From NCBI GenBank assembly GCA_029204225.1, contig CM055100.1, positions 22,316,248 through 22,380,247 on the forward strand: a stretch of 64,000 bases of DNA, written 5' to 3'. A program made the translations under genes and the position numbers. The notes under the pieces are model-generated. The model was not told the origin of the DNA. It ran no database searches and saw nothing but the letters and a program-made list of their open reading frames with translations. This DNA is from Diphasiastrum complanatum. Taxonomy: Eukaryota > Streptophyta > Lycopodiopsida > Lycopodiales > Lycopodiaceae. Positions 1-10,980 of the stretch are shown here, one piece after another (within the stretch, counting starts at the first letter, position 1; each line of letters opens with the position of its first letter).

Positions 1-483
1 CAGTGCTCGGGCGCCCTTGATCATGCTTTTACAGATCAAAAAATGGTCTCCTACAGATCAAGATCCAAATTTTTGTGCTTCCAGACCCTAGGCCAAGGTT
101 TTCCTTGGAAATATTGAACTTGGCTGACTGTTTACAGCTCTCTGACTGGCCAATCCTCCTTCTTTGTCGCCCTACTGCTTGGAATCTGATGCTTCAAACC
201 GTTCTCAAAATGGTGTTCATTTGGATGCACACCGACTGCAAATGCCAAGCAGCCTCTTTACAGAATTTCCAGAATTCCGTTTTTCTGCCTTTTAGATTCA
301 ACCGACAAGTCATGTCTCCAATTCCTCTCACAGTTTCAAGCTTGGAAAGCCTCTATATGCTAGAAGCTGTGCACCAGTTCTTTTCTTTCCGCTTTCAACC
401 CGTCGTAAGCCCCGAACTCTCAGAAGACTGTTCTCCCAAAGCTCTCTTCAACGACGACGTTGTATAGTTTACATTCCATGTAC
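1..483. other. No recognised gene
   Basis: The + strand is open from 75 to 467, but the product resembles nothing I know. It lies where the leader/gag of the minus-strand element primed at 484-496 would be. The minus strand has stops in the relevant frames. It is probably decayed retroelement sequence. Confidence 0.4.
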
Positions 484-496
484 GGCTCTGATACCA
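484..496 (-). other. Primer-binding site of a Copia-type LTR element
   Basis: On the minus strand this reads TGGTATCAGAGCC, the complement of the 3' end of plant initiator tRNA-Met, which primes minus-strand DNA synthesis in many plant LTR elements. The 5' LTR would lie to the right (about 500-700) and the internal region to the left. No LTR boundary or recognisable gag could be confirmed on either side, so only the site itself is supported. Confidence 0.6.
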
Positions 497-712
497 AATT
501 AGAATTTGCTTCAAATAGGAACACAGATCATGCTACACAATAACACAAACAGAAAGCACTCTCCACACCAAGCTCATGTAGCAACTATATTTCTCAAAAC
601 CAAAATACATTGTACATATAGTTCTTCACTATGGCAACCCATGCATGGCCCAGGTTGCCGTTGACGAGATGTGTGTCCCGTCGACTCACCTCATGGTGAG
701 GCCAACTGATCT

Positions 713-937
713 TTATCCACTGATAGGACCCACAGTACAATAAGACAGTAGTTCTACTTTAATTCTAACTCTAGTGACTTCTATGCCCAATACAAAGTGT
801 AGAGACCCGAGATCAACCATCTTAAATTTATTTCTTAAAGCAATCTTGGTTTGATCTATCAAGAGTAGACAATTTTCACTCAAGATGATGTCATCCACAT
901 AGATGAGTAAGAACACAAAGAGAATACAACCTTGCAT
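713..937 (-). pseudogene. Copia reverse transcriptase fragment
   Basis: About 74 codons of a Ty1/copia reverse transcriptase. The catalytic YVDDIIL motif is visible, followed by an F-K-M-V-D-L-G-x-L-H-F-V-L-G-I-E-V stretch, the usual segment after the YVDD box in plant Copia pol. The reading frame is short and ends abruptly, with no integrase or RNase H attached in frame, so it is a dead fragment. It lies upstream on the minus strand of the primer-binding site at 484-496. Whether both come from one rearranged element cannot be decided. Confidence 0.8.
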
Positions 938-2268
938 ACCAAATCATTGAAGCTTGTTTTAGGCCATAGAAGCTTCCTTGGGCTCTCATGATGAGGACCA
1001 CTCTTCCCGCTCTTCCCTAGACCCTACCAATCCTCAATCTTATTTCCTTGAGTTCACTCGCTCTTCTTTCCTCTTCTTCACTTCCCTTCCTCCATTGTTC
1101 TAGTCCATTTCTAGAGCCCTCCTTTCCATGCGTGAGCTGACTTTCTGGACGGGTGGTAATATTATTTCCCATGTTGAGTCCCTTTCGTTCTCCAAAGCCA
1201 TCACCATCAGTTCCAAGCCTTTAGCAATAATTGAAAGAAGACTCTGCCTTTGTCCTACCCGTAAAGGTTTTATCACCTAGGACCACATTATGAATTACAT
1301 TTACTCTCTCTTAGCCTTTCACGTCTTAGGACTAAACTTAGCCTTTCCTCCCATGAATCCAACTTACTCTCCTTTGCCTTCACTCATGGAGACCTTGGCC
1401 CTCTCTCCACCTCTCTCTCTACTGAACCTGACCTTTCCTCCCATGAACCCAAATTACTCTCCTTTGCCTTCACTCATGGAGAACTTGGCCGTCTCTCCAC
1501 ATCCCTCTCTTTAGCTCCCTCTCCACCTCCCTCTCTACTGACTACGACAACTAGTGGATTTTCAAGGCCCTAGATAAGATAGGCAAAATTTTCTACCCCT
1601 CAGTCTACCTCGCTACCAAAGATCCCAACTCCACCTTCTCATGGTTCAACTCTAAGTGGAACCTATCTGACCCCCCCTCATTTGTGGAAGGCCAGATTTC
1701 GCAATACCCATAAAATCAGACCTGGCAGGTATATAATCTTCTCCCTCGAGATTCTTCAGCTTTCACTTTTAGTTCATGCCAGTTACAGAGAAATGTGTCT
1801 CATATATGCTCTTTATATCAATAGACGAGGGCATAACACATTTGCTTTTTCATCACTATGCTCCAGTTTGAAAATCAGTGATTGAGCTTTTCATTGTGCG
1901 CTTTCATGTCAGATTTAGGAGATTCAGCCACAATGACCTTCTATTGAATGATATTACCTTTGAGGATACAACTACTAATGTTTACTAGCAATGTATTAGG
2001 CTTACAACACTTTGGAACATGGCTAGATAGAAATAGCAGGGAATTCAAGAATGGTGATTATGTCATCTCCCCCTTGCTCCTCTTTAAAATGTTAGGTAAA
2101 CTCTTCCATTTGTAAGTCTTCCGGTCTTTTACCTATTACTTTGTATAAAGTATTTAATCCATGGTTAACTTTCCGAGGAAAAAAAAACAAGCTAGTTCGG
2201 CTGTTAAAGAAAGGCAAAAATTTTAAAAGCTTGTCATTCGAATATCAAACATAAAAATGTAAAGAAAG
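938..2268. other. No gene recognised; CT-rich tract and tandem duplication
   Basis: Apart from the 90-bp duplication, this stretch is CT-rich at 1,000-1,560 and AT-rich afterwards. Short open frames have no recognisable motifs. Confidence 0.4.
1342..1521. repeat. Two-copy 90-bp tandem duplication
   Basis: The stretch beginning cctttcctcccatgaa at 1342 recurs at 1432, with the same order of downstream blocks (ttactctcctttgccttcac, ctctctccac). The unit is 90 bp and CT-rich. An open + frame runs across both copies, but the encoded Pro/Ser/Leu-rich repeat is not a known protein. Confidence 0.75.
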
Positions 2269-3903
2269 GTGCCCTTGAATTATACATGTCAGGTGAAAGG
2301 TAAAGAAAAAAGTCAGGGTGCCTGTGATTTTGTTGGTATTAGCAAAGAAGCATATTCAACAATATTTCAACTTATTAGGGATGCTTTTAAGCAAGTTCAA
2401 ATTAGAAAAGCCCCTATCCCTAGGTCATATCACTTGAAGACAGAGAGGAATACATTGAACTTAAGTATGCATAAAATCATTGGCACCCATTTCGTATTGA
2501 GGAAGTGTATGAAACTGATGGAAGATCCATATTATATAATTCATCAAACAACTTCTTTGTTGATCTAAATCACTTGTTAACATACATGGTCACATTTTAT
2601 GATATAACCTTAGAAAAGGTGAATGGTAAAATAATCATAGTACTTAAGTTAGATAAGTCAGAGATTGTGAAAGAGTAGAAGATGGAGAGAGTTAGTATAA
2701 CTCTCATGAATGGTGCACTATCACGAACAGTGGACCAAGGAGACTTCAGATTTAGTGTCTAGTCTGAAAATGATATACGGTGGTTGGCAGCTTTTCAAGT
2801 AATTATTATTTTTATTAACTAAGTTTTATTCCTTACCTAAGTTTATAATTCATATTTAACTAAGTTGGTTTTATTCATTGGACAAGTATTGATGAAGGAG
2901 AATCACTCTATATTATCATGGACATTCTCTAGGACATCTTACCCTAGGATCATCAAGGACCATATGGAAGGAGGATTTCTCAATGTTCCAGGAGTTGGAA
3001 ACTTCAAAGTTGAATGGCACTTAGTAGGTGATTTAAAAACATTGAAATGCATGTATAATGTCTCTCACAGTGCTACATCTAAACATCCTTGTTTATACTG
3101 CATGAAAATGGCAAAAGATGTAACTAGAAGTACAAGAATTACTAGAGAAAATGCAAATCCAAATAGGAAGCCAGTATTGTCTATTCCCATGAAAAATGTG
3201 CATGTCTGCACTCTTCATGTAGAAGTTAGGATAATAGAAAAGCTCATTTATCTTCATATAGTTTTTGCATGGAATAGTAAAAGCAGGACTGCATAAGAGA
3301 CATGTCAAAATACAGAAAGATGAAAAGCTTTCTGGAAAGTTAGGAAATATGCCAACTAAGCCAAGCATCGGAGGAGCAAAAGCAAGTCGATTCCTATCAA
3401 ACCATATTGGTAAGGCATCAAATATTCAACACTCAGTCTGGAAAGAAATCGTTGCTGCCACTGAGGACTCAGGAGTGACCGGCAAATCAAGATTATTGAA
3501 AGTTGATGTATAGAGAAAGCTTGACAATATGATTAAAATATTAAGAAAAGACAAATTTTCTGATACTGATAAGAGAGTTCTACAAAAGACTTGTGTCGAT
3601 TTTGTTGATGTAGTATCAAAAGCATGGGGAGAAGATCACATCACTCGTTACATGGTTAGTATGCATGCTCATAGCAGCTTTTAATTCACCTATATATTTT
3701 GTTCAAAGTTTAGGACTGACATTACGATTTTGACATGTGCAGCACATACTACGAGATCATACATCATTTTTTGCAAACACATATGGAAGCCTAAGTGTCT
3801 GGTCATCACAAGGGATGGAGAGGTCACATTGGCAAGCACGGGCAACATTTCATCAAAATACACAACATGGAGGAACGAATGAAAAACCAACTATGTTTGC
3901 CTA
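2269..3903 (+). pseudogene. Degenerate transposase-like gene, family not identified
   Basis: Several + strand frames add up to one decayed protein. The first runs 2269-2568 and continues in another frame to about 2,800 with internal stops. The next is 2865-3296, with E-W-H-L-V-G-D-L-K-T-L-K-C-M, then a Cys pair in H-P-C-L-Y-C-M-K, then C-T-L-H. A frameshift near 3,280 leads into 3265-3513, followed after one stop by an open stretch to 3654. There a GT donor (ATG|GTTAGT) pairs with an acceptor TGTGCAG ending at 3742. The next exon, 3743-3903, encodes G-S-L-S-V-W-S-S-Q-G-M-E-R-S-H-W and ends T-Q-H-G-G. From memory this layout resembles transposase-like proteins found in animals and other eukaryotes, but I cannot name the family. 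At least two frameshifts and two stops make it inactive. Confidence 0.5.
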
Positions 3904-3943
3904 GATACATCCATGTGAAAAAGAAACCAATCAAAATGATATG

Positions 3944-4183
3944 CTAATGCAATGTACTTTGAATGGTCACCATCTTGGCAACAGGAGCAAAAATCTCCTC
4001 ATAGTCAATTCCTTTAGTTTGTGCATAATCCTTGGCAACTAACCTTGCTTTATGCTTCAAAAACAAACCATCTTGATTGCATTTCAAATTGTAAGCCCAT
4101 TTACATTCTATTGTCTTCTTTCCAATAGGTAAATCACAAAGTACCCAAGTTTTGTTTTCTATTAAAACATTGCACTCACTATG
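3944..4183 (-). pseudogene. Copia reverse transcriptase N-terminal fragment
   Basis: The minus strand is open for about 80 codons and encodes the start of a Copia reverse transcriptase: N-K-T-W-V-L, then C-K-W-A-Y, then H-K-A-R-L-V-A-K-D-Y-A-Q and D-Y-E-E-I-F-A-P-V-A-K-M. This is the standard order in plant Ty1/copia pol. It has no start codon and no flanking integrase or catalytic YVDD segment. It directly abuts the 3' end of the transposase-like relic, so the two are probably fused by insertion or deletion. Confidence 0.85.
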
Positions 4184-5440
4184 GGTTCTCTCTTAGCTTC
4201 GGGCAGGAGCACTACCACTTCATCCATCTCGTAATCCTTGAAGTATTGTGGCACATCATGTTAGGCTTGGGTTCTTATACGACATCCTACTGGATTTTAT
4301 CTTGTAATTCTTGGTCAATCATCAACTCAGTCTTGATCCCTCGTTTATCGCTCTTAGCTTTCCACTCAGCGGTCTTGGCCTTATACAGAGGTTTGCATTA
4401 TCATAGCGGGCTAGTGGTTGGCTAATTGTTGGTTCCCATTCTTTTCAAAGCTCGGTCAAGTTTTGACGCCCTTTGATGGTTTCATTCCCAAATCATAAAA
4501 GCTGATAGGAGTTTTTTCTTTCGGAGAGCCTCTAGATGGGGAATCTGAAGTAATCGGTCCCTTTCCCTTGGCATATGTTGGTGACTCTAATCGTGGATCA
4601 GGCATCGGATCCTTTACCATCTTTATGCTATCATCCCATAAAGAGACTTCAAGCTTATAAAGAGCTTCATCCTCAGCTAGGTCCTAATCTATGCATTCTT
4701 GCAAGATATTGTTAACAGTTATCGGGATGCTAGTCCTGGATCCGTCAGTTATCGTATCCATTCGGCCCACTACTGCATTGCCTTGTGAAGCTCTGGTGCT
4801 TTGATGAGATCTTCGTTTGCTAGAGGCCTTCGTGGATCTAGTATTTCTAAATTTTGGTATGGGCTTGAAATGATCAGGATCTACATATTGGAGGAAATCG
4901 TCGTCCTTCTCGACATTCTTCTAGGGTAAATACCTAAAGAACCTCTATTTCTTTCTCACTGTAGACTCCTTGCGGTGGCTCTTGGGGTATAGCCTCTAGG
5001 CTCATCATAAAAAGTGAAACGGAGTCTTGATGGCCTTCGCTAGACTTCTTCACTGGTTGTGCTAATAGTTTGATTGGAATGTCATCTTCATCAAAAAATG
5101 GATCTACGGTCAACCTTCGCTTTGGCGATTACTCAACAAATGAGACATCAAACTAAAGACAATCCACCATAGCTAGGGCTTTGGTCTAGTTTACTACATA
5201 TGTTTGCGAATCATCACGTACGACAATTATCCTCCAACGACTTTTGTCATCTGACTCCTCGTCAGAATGGATAGTAGTGGCAAAGCTAGAAACCATGGCT
5301 CTTTCGTCAGTAGGTTTTGTGATCTAGGTATCAGGGTCGATCTTGACTATGAAATTTGATTCTGCAACATGATACGATTTTGTCCCTAGTTATAAAGAGC
5401 TTGTGATGTTCTAAGCCATTGTCTACCTAGTAGGCATTAG
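4184..5440 (-). pseudogene. Decayed Gypsy polyprotein (protease-RT linker), Gypsy-A related
   Basis: On the minus strand the sequence encodes broken pieces resembling the linker between protease and RT in Gypsy-A at 17.2-17.9 kb. A D-D-S-Q-T-Y-V-V-N stretch followed by A-x-V-D-C-L matches the spacing of D-S-Q-T-D-T-V-N and A-T-I-D-C-T there, and both are followed by acidic segments with D-P repeats. Many stops interrupt all frames and no protease or RT motif survives, so this is an old remnant. Assignment rests on pattern similarity only. Confidence 0.45.
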
Positions 5441-5639
5441 AGGAGTTCTCAATATCAAAAAGACCCTTTAAGGAATGCCATGTAGGAAATATCAAAATAA
5501 AAAAAACAATATTGCTTATTTGCTTGCCCCACCACTCCCGAGACCTCCCCAACTCCCAATGATCTAACCATAGTATCTACAATCACAGTTAACAACTCTA
5601 AATTGTTCACAGTCTAACTTGTCAAAATTTGAAAATACA

Positions 5640-5870
5640 TTCCATCCATTGGATCTAGAATATGACCGCCATCCCCAAATTCAAATCAGGGAAAAAAGCA
5701 TCTCTCCACTGGAATGAAAATTTGAGCGCCATCTCCAAATATGAATGCCATCTTCACGTTGGACTAAAAATATGAGCCATCTCCAAATATGAGTGTCATC
5801 TCCATATATGAATGCCATCTCCACATCGGACTAAGAATATGAGTGCCATCTCCAAATTTGAATCAAACAA
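5640..5870. repeat. Imperfect short tandem repeats
   Basis: The phrase gccatctccaaatatgaat and close variants recur about six times (for example near 5,728, 5,775 and 5,850), with gaps filled by related words such as ccacatcggactaa. Units are about 30-60 bp and diverged. No coding function is apparent. Confidence 0.6.
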
Positions 5871-5897
5871 AGTATATAATATAATTAAAGATAAGTA

Positions 5898-5972
5898 CTT
5901 TGTTTTGTTTTGTATTGTTTTGTTTTGTACTGATTTGTTTTGTACTGATTTGTTTTGTCTTGTTTTATCTGA
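5898..5972. repeat. TTTTG-type microsatellite
   Basis: Repeated ttttgttttg with an internal 18-bp unit (ttgttttgtactgat type) occurring twice. Open frames through it (Phe/Val/Leu/Cys repeats) are artefacts of the repeat. Confidence 0.85.
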
Positions 5973-5999
5973 TGACAACATTGTATTATCTACATTTGG

Positions 6000-6283
6000 A
6001 TATCCCTAACGATTTGGCACCTATACAAAGACGAGGAGGCAAAGGAGTTGCAATATCTACTATTGATCATTCATGTTATAGGGCAGAAGGAAAAAAGAAC
6101 TTGGATTTGTGGACTGACAAATCATTGTATCCTCAAGATCCTAGCACATTGGATCATACCACATTCTCTTCAATAACTAATCTAGTAACATGGATATGCA
6201 ATGGGCATACTGGATTATTAGGATATTGTGAGAGATTGCAAAACTATGGAAATCAGTTTTCTATGAAAAAATTACAAGTTTAA
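6000..6283 (+). pseudogene. Unassigned coding remnant
   Basis: Past the microsatellite a + frame stays open for about 95 codons and has the mixed composition of real protein (C-N-G-H-T-G-L-L-G-Y-C-E-R and similar), ending at 6283. A second open stretch follows at about 6,340-6,600 and is rich in Asn, Ser and Lys. I do not recognise either. They may belong to the unassigned cluster just downstream or to the transposase-like relic upstream. No start codon or splice sites were confirmed. Confidence 0.25.
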
Positions 6284-6987
6284 AATGTGAGTTGATATGC
6301 ATATCCTCTTTTTAACAAAGACGAGATTGTCATGTCCAAAAGACTTTAGAGAAAAATGAACAGCTTAAAAGAAATAATGAATCATTACAGATAGTAGCTC
6401 ATCAGAATACAAAGGACAATGCATCAATTGGAATGTCGTTGGGCTCAATATTGACAAGCAAATCCACTGAGTGTATCATGATGAACAATAGGAGTTCCAA
6501 TGTAAAGTCCAAAATTATAGAGTCTTTGATGCTAGAAATTCAGAAAATTTTAGATAAAACTAATTCAAATTCAACAGATCACCAAATCCTCAAATTATGA
6601 CAAATTCAAAAAAGCTTGCAAATTCATTGAGCAGCATAGAAGCTAAAAATTTAGAGCTACAAAGATACTACAAATGCAAATTGTATTCACAATATTCAAT
6701 ATATACAAAGTTTCATTCAAAGGGAGCTGATATATCCTATTGTCCAATTGTTGTTCTATCATGCAGTAACTCTCTACTTGCATATGCATCCGGAAGATGC
6801 GCATTGTCCTTATTACCACTCAATTCTATATACGTTGCCCACAATGAATAATGGGAACTCTTTAATGGTACATTCCCATCTACAAATCCTAATATGCTCA
6901 AAACATAAGATCTCTTCACAAAAATTATTTATTTGCTCTCGCAAATTTATGTCCACCTAGATAATAAGATAAGGCTTTCAGCCATTA

Positions 6988-7371
6988 TCACAGTCTCTCC
7001 AACTGGACTGAGTTTGGAATGGGCAACACAAATTTCATTATTTTGAAAGTCCCTGAAGTAGTGGTCGAGGCCACTATCCCTATGGAAAGATGATGAATGT
7101 TGTCTCTGGAGCCCCCTTGATGAGTAGCAAAGTCATCGATCAAAAGTGTATTCTGCAAATACAAAATTGGAGTTTCTAGTAAATAATATTTAGTAGAACA
7201 CATACATAAGATAAACATACAGTAAAACTTTTAAACTTACACATTCATCATCATCTGCTGCAACTAGATCGGGATGATCTATATTGTGACCACCTATTGA
7301 AGAAGAGCCATCAGCAAATTTCATAACCGATGGACGAGGGAATCCCAGTTGGGCTTGGAATGAAATAATTC
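6988..7371 (-). CDS. Two-exon coding candidate, unknown family
   Basis: On the minus strand an exon (about 7371 down to 7241, open from an in-frame stop just upstream) ends A-A-D-D-D-E-C and is followed by a perfect donor GTAAGT. A T-rich intron of 88 bases ends TTTGCAG, and the next exon (7152-6988) continues in phase with N-T-L-L-I-D-D-F-A-T-H-Q-G-G and stops after Q-L-E-R-L. Joining the exons keeps one reading frame of about 98 codons. There are no recognised domains. The upstream boundary (acceptor near 7372) is weak, and the link to coding remnants at 7,420-8,218 is inferred. It could be part of a host gene or of an uncharacterised transposon. Confidence 0.4.
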
Positions 7372-7419
7372 CTCATAAGAAGGCAAACTTCATTTATGAG
7401 CACTAACAATTGCCATAGC

Positions 7420-8218
7420 CTAGGACAAACATTCCTCACCAGTCAGAAACACCTCCTCATCATCGTAGTCAATGCCCAGCACCAAGTCTTCAATTTCAAA
7501 ATCAACAATGTCAGAGAACTCAGAAATGGTGCTTGACAGTAGACAAAGCACCTCATCCTCTCGATAATCGAAAAAAGCACATAAATAATATACATTCTTC
7601 ATTTATATAATATTTAGGCAAATAAAAAAAGCATTTAGAATGTACATTAGCAATATTTTCCTCAATATTGGCATTAGAACCAATGAAAGCATCCCTCAAC
7701 ATATCAGTATCTACACTCAAATAGTCAGTGTCTTTATCAAAATGACTGATATCCTTTATAGAATGTTCAGTAGTGGAGGAGAAGGGATCTCAATATCAGA
7801 AATCGATGTATCTGACTCTATTGGGATTTGTACCAAAAGGAAAAACACAAATCCAGTTTGATACTCTAGAAAACGACATTTTTTATTACAAACATTACAT
7901 TCACTGGACTTCTTAAATTATTTAGAAACTTTAGTGTACATCCTATCTAGCCGCTGCTTGTAATGTGGAAAGGTATGTACAAAATCAGTGAAATGCATAA
8001 ATGACAAACTAGATGTAGAAATTAGAGGGACACTGACTATATCCCTGAATATGATATACTAGTCATAAAAAAACATCTGAACTCTGTTGTGTTGTACTGA
8101 ACACATGTAAAAAAGGCCGGAAGAGGGACTTGAAGAAATCTATGCGCTCAGTTATACCAAACTCAATGAGAAAACTGGACAACAAATGCTCCTGACTAGG
8201 ATCAGAAGAGGAAGCCAT
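7420..8218 (-). pseudogene. Unassigned coding remnants upstream of the two-exon candidate
   Basis: A minus-strand ATG at 8218 opens a 50-codon frame (M-A-S-S-S-D-P-S-Q-E-H). It is followed in other frames by a stretch with Y-K-Q-R-L-D-R-M-Y and a Cys motif C-N-V-C-N-K-K-C near 7,890, and by an open segment ending N-I-E-E-N-I-A-N before a GT near 7,650. A further acidic frame runs 7602-7420. Frameshifts and stops separate the pieces. The order and strand suggest one decayed gene continuing into the candidate at 6988-7371. No family was recognised. Confidence 0.3.
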
Positions 8219-8461
8219 TACCTAGTATCGGTTCTGTGCGAGAGGGGAGTAACCGAGATTAAGGGAGTACACTACGCACGCACAGAAGCGATATGTATGA
8301 TCGACATATTGCAATTGTGAGCACAAAGAAAGATGTGACAATGAGAAAACAAACGGGGGGCACACATAAGCAATATGTGACAAAAATAGTTAGAAAATAT
8401 GCGCACAGAGAACCGATATGAGCGAAACCCGAGAAAGTCAAAAAAATAGTTTTTCGGAGAT

Positions 8462-8715
8462 CGTGCTCTTTATAGTCGTTTCACACGTGCGAGTCAATTG
8501 TCAACAATCCATGTGTCATACTATGATTGGCTTAAATTTGCCACACGTGCTAAGCCCTACAATTGCTATGTGGCACGTGGTGATTCATTGAACTACGGCA
8601 TGTGTCGACGTCTGATTGGTTCACTTTTAACACACATGTGACCTCCATGTGGCAAACATTGATTGGGTCACTTTGGTCACATGTGTGACCACACATGCGG
8701 CTACACGTGCAAAAA
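8462..8715. promoter_or_regulatory. Possible bidirectional promoter with G-box/E-box cluster
   Basis: Between a minus-strand ATG (8218) and the + strand spliced candidate (8735-9125) lie many ACGTG or CACATGTG words: cacacgtgcg near 8,492, ccacacgtgc near 8,541, ggcacgtggt near 8,573, cacatgtgacc near 8,634, cacatgtgtgacc near 8,678 and tacacgtgca near 8,703. A TATAAAG on the minus strand near 8,470 sits about 250 bases before the minus ATG. CACGTG-type boxes bind plant bZIP and bHLH factors. Use as a promoter is inferred. Confidence 0.35.
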
Positions 8716-8734
8716 ATCGAGTACACATATTCAT

Positions 8735-9125
8735 GAGCTCGGGGTCATTTTCACTTTTTTTTCATCCAATTTTTGTGCCATATCACTTCTCTGCATGCCC
8801 TGTTTCCTCCCTCATCGCCTCGTCCTTCTTCGTGGTACAATCTTCAAGAGGATGTTGATATTTCAAAGGTGAGTTATTAGCCCTTTCTATTTTATCTTCA
8901 TGTAATATATGGTTTCTTATTAATATTCATCTAATATATTGCTTATTGCAGTTTACCCTCGGTGATTATACAGCTGGCGAAGTGTACAGATTTCGACAGG
9001 AGCTCATCTTTAGTCCATTGGCCATGTCAACTGCTAGACCAAAGACTGATGTTGGGCCTTCTAAGACAGAGGATGTTCAGATTTTAAATGAGACTGGGCA
9101 ATTTGTAAATACCCATGCTGAATAG
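8735..9125 (+). CDS. Spliced coding candidate, unknown family
   Basis: An open frame from about 8737 encodes S-S-W-Y-N-L-Q-E-D-V-D-I-S-K and ends at a donor AAG|GTGAGT (8869). After an AT-rich intron ending TATTGCAG (8951), the next exon continues in the same phase with F-T-L-G-D-Y-T-A-G-E-V-Y and stops with TAG at 9123-9125. An ATG at 9024 would give a 33-residue protein on its own. No ATG is present in the first exon, so either the start is further upstream or translation begins at 9024. No domain was recognised. It lies divergent to the minus-strand candidate at 8218. Confidence 0.35.
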
Positions 9126-9290
9126 ATAGACATAGTTTCAAACTGATATAGAGATATAGACATACATTGAAAACCGACACATAGTGAATACAAAAAAAGA
9201 ATTATTTTGCACAGTTGTACAAAATCCCCAAATTTGGGTGATATTTTATTGAATACAGATATCAATTTATACAATTGATTATATGGATTT

Positions 9291-10325
9291 TCATTGTTCT
9301 TCTACAATGTTGATATCTGTTGGAAGATCCTTGCAGGGTGTTGTGTTTTCCTGTCTTTTTCGTATCTGCATAAAAGATAAGCAACTTGTTAATTTCTTTA
9401 TTCTCTGAACAAAGTTACATATATAATCATTGACTGATTTGCAAATCACAATAAAATCTTACCAGCTTTCCATTGATAATGAGTCTGAAGTGTTCTAGCA
9501 GAATTTCATTGTGCATTAAGACCAGCTCTTGTCTGATATAATTCAAGCTCCAATGGTCCTCCACTACAATTGTAGTTAGCATATCTTCATTGTTGAAAAT
9601 GTGGACTTCTTTTTTATCTGTGTGACCATCCATTTGAAGACCTTGATCCAGTGGCATCCACGTCCCACTTATTCGTTTCCATCTCTAGTAACTGAATGTA
9701 AGACTAAGCATTTGTCTCGCAATGCAATAACGAAATATCATAGAAGATTTCTTAATTTTACATTCAATATCTTCAACTGCCTTGCATTCCCAACCCACAT
9801 CCATCAGATCTGAAAGAGTTCATCTGGCACATCCTTACAAACAAATAATGTTGGTGTTCTACGAACATTTGCATTTGAAAAAAAATCTACAAATATATTG
9901 AAGGACAAAAGCCAACTTAATCTATTGACTTTTGATCCAATGCTCGCTTTCATTGAGTTTTTCAAATCTAACAGTAATTTGCATCTAAAAGATTCTGACA
10001 CAATACTATCAGGTTCAAGCCATTCATCACTTCTAAAATGTGGCAGTGGTATATCTTCAAGCTTTCCGAAACCTCCATGCATATCTGGAATGTACTTGGA
10101 CTCATAGACAAATATACCACTATCTGCAAGCTCCTTAGAAGTTCTTCCTCTGTATTGTAATTTTCCAGTATCCGAATGAGTTGCTTGGTTTCTGAGCTTG
10201 TATCGACATTCATTGGTATCGTGATTTCTCATATACAGATATGGCAATATCATGCAGGTCACTCTAACCTCTATTTCAACTGCAAGCACTCGTTTCTCGT
10301 GTGGTTGCCAAAGTAGTGTGGACAT
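9291..10325 (-). CDS. Three-exon coding candidate with one internal stop, unknown family
   Basis: Minus-strand ATG at 10325, with a TATATAAATA-like box about 40 bases upstream. Exon 1 (10325-9762) is open except for one TGA at 9804-9806 and ends AAT|GTAAAA. A 77-bp intron ends ACTAG. Exon 2 (9684-9463) continues in phase and ends CTG|GTAAGA. The intron ends TATGCAG, and exon 3 (9365-9291) continues in phase to a TGA, giving about 286 codons. Two phase-matched joins with consensus sites are strong evidence that this was a real spliced gene. Exon 2 includes D-H-W-S-L-N-Y-I-R-Q-E-L and F-R-L-I-I-N-G-K-L, which looks loosely like a ubiquitin-like fold, but that is only an impression. The TGA suggests recent inactivation or a sequencing error. 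Confidence 0.45.
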
Positions 10326-10682
10326 TGTGAAAGATTTCAACTACTTTTGCTACTTTGGTCATATTTATATATTTGGCAATTGAGGCCAATTTTCATATTA
10401 GACTTGGAGTTTGACTTTTCAAAGCTATATTAGTCTAAAAGCATTTGAATAAACGCTTTTTAAAAGTGTGGGAAACTATAGAACATGAGTTTTGGAGGGA
10501 TTCAATTTGAGTAGTAGTTACATTGAATCTAGTCAAAAAAATGGTAGGGTTTTCATTGTGGAAGAAAACCAAAGTTTGAATTTAGGTTTGGACCTATTAT
10601 AAAAGGATGTAACTCATAGGAAGAGAAGACATTATCTCTTTCTTATCTCATTCATGCTTATACATGGCTCTCTTGGGTTCTA

Positions 10683-10980
10683 CTATCCATTGGTGCACTA
10701 TTGATATCTTGCAATTCTATGTGTAGAATGTTCATTAAGTGCTATTTTCATATCCACACGTGTGAAATATAGTAGCTTATTATTTTTGTATCGACAACAA
10801 CATTAGTTTATATTTTTATTGATGTTTGATCAAGATCTATTAGAGTTTGCATCTCATTCATAGTGTAGATGTTGGTTTTTCTACATTGACAAGATTGGTG
10901 AGTTGCTTGTCTTTCTAACCAAAGATCAAAGGGATTTTTTGTATCTTAATGATTTGAAATTCTTCACATGGTAACAAAGC
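10683..10980 (+). repeat. Copia LTR fragment (+ orientation)
   Basis: The stretch ccattggtgcactattgata ... cacacgtgtga ... ttattgatgtttgatcaa ... gagtttgcatctc ... accaaagatca ... gaaattcttcaca matches two other places: 12,700-12,893 in inverted orientation, and 27,770-27,905 (its 3' part, same orientation). It is followed at 10,978 by a primer-binding-like tggtaacaaagc. The order before a Copia gag supports a 5' LTR. The left boundary is not determined. Confidence 0.6.

Noticed and set aside
1290-1514. Secreted repeat protein
   Set aside because: Open frame caused by a 90-bp CT-rich duplication. No promoter, no conserved family.
5900-6000. Phe/Cys/Val/Leu-repeat protein
   Set aside because: It is the translation of a TTTTG-type microsatellite in two frames.
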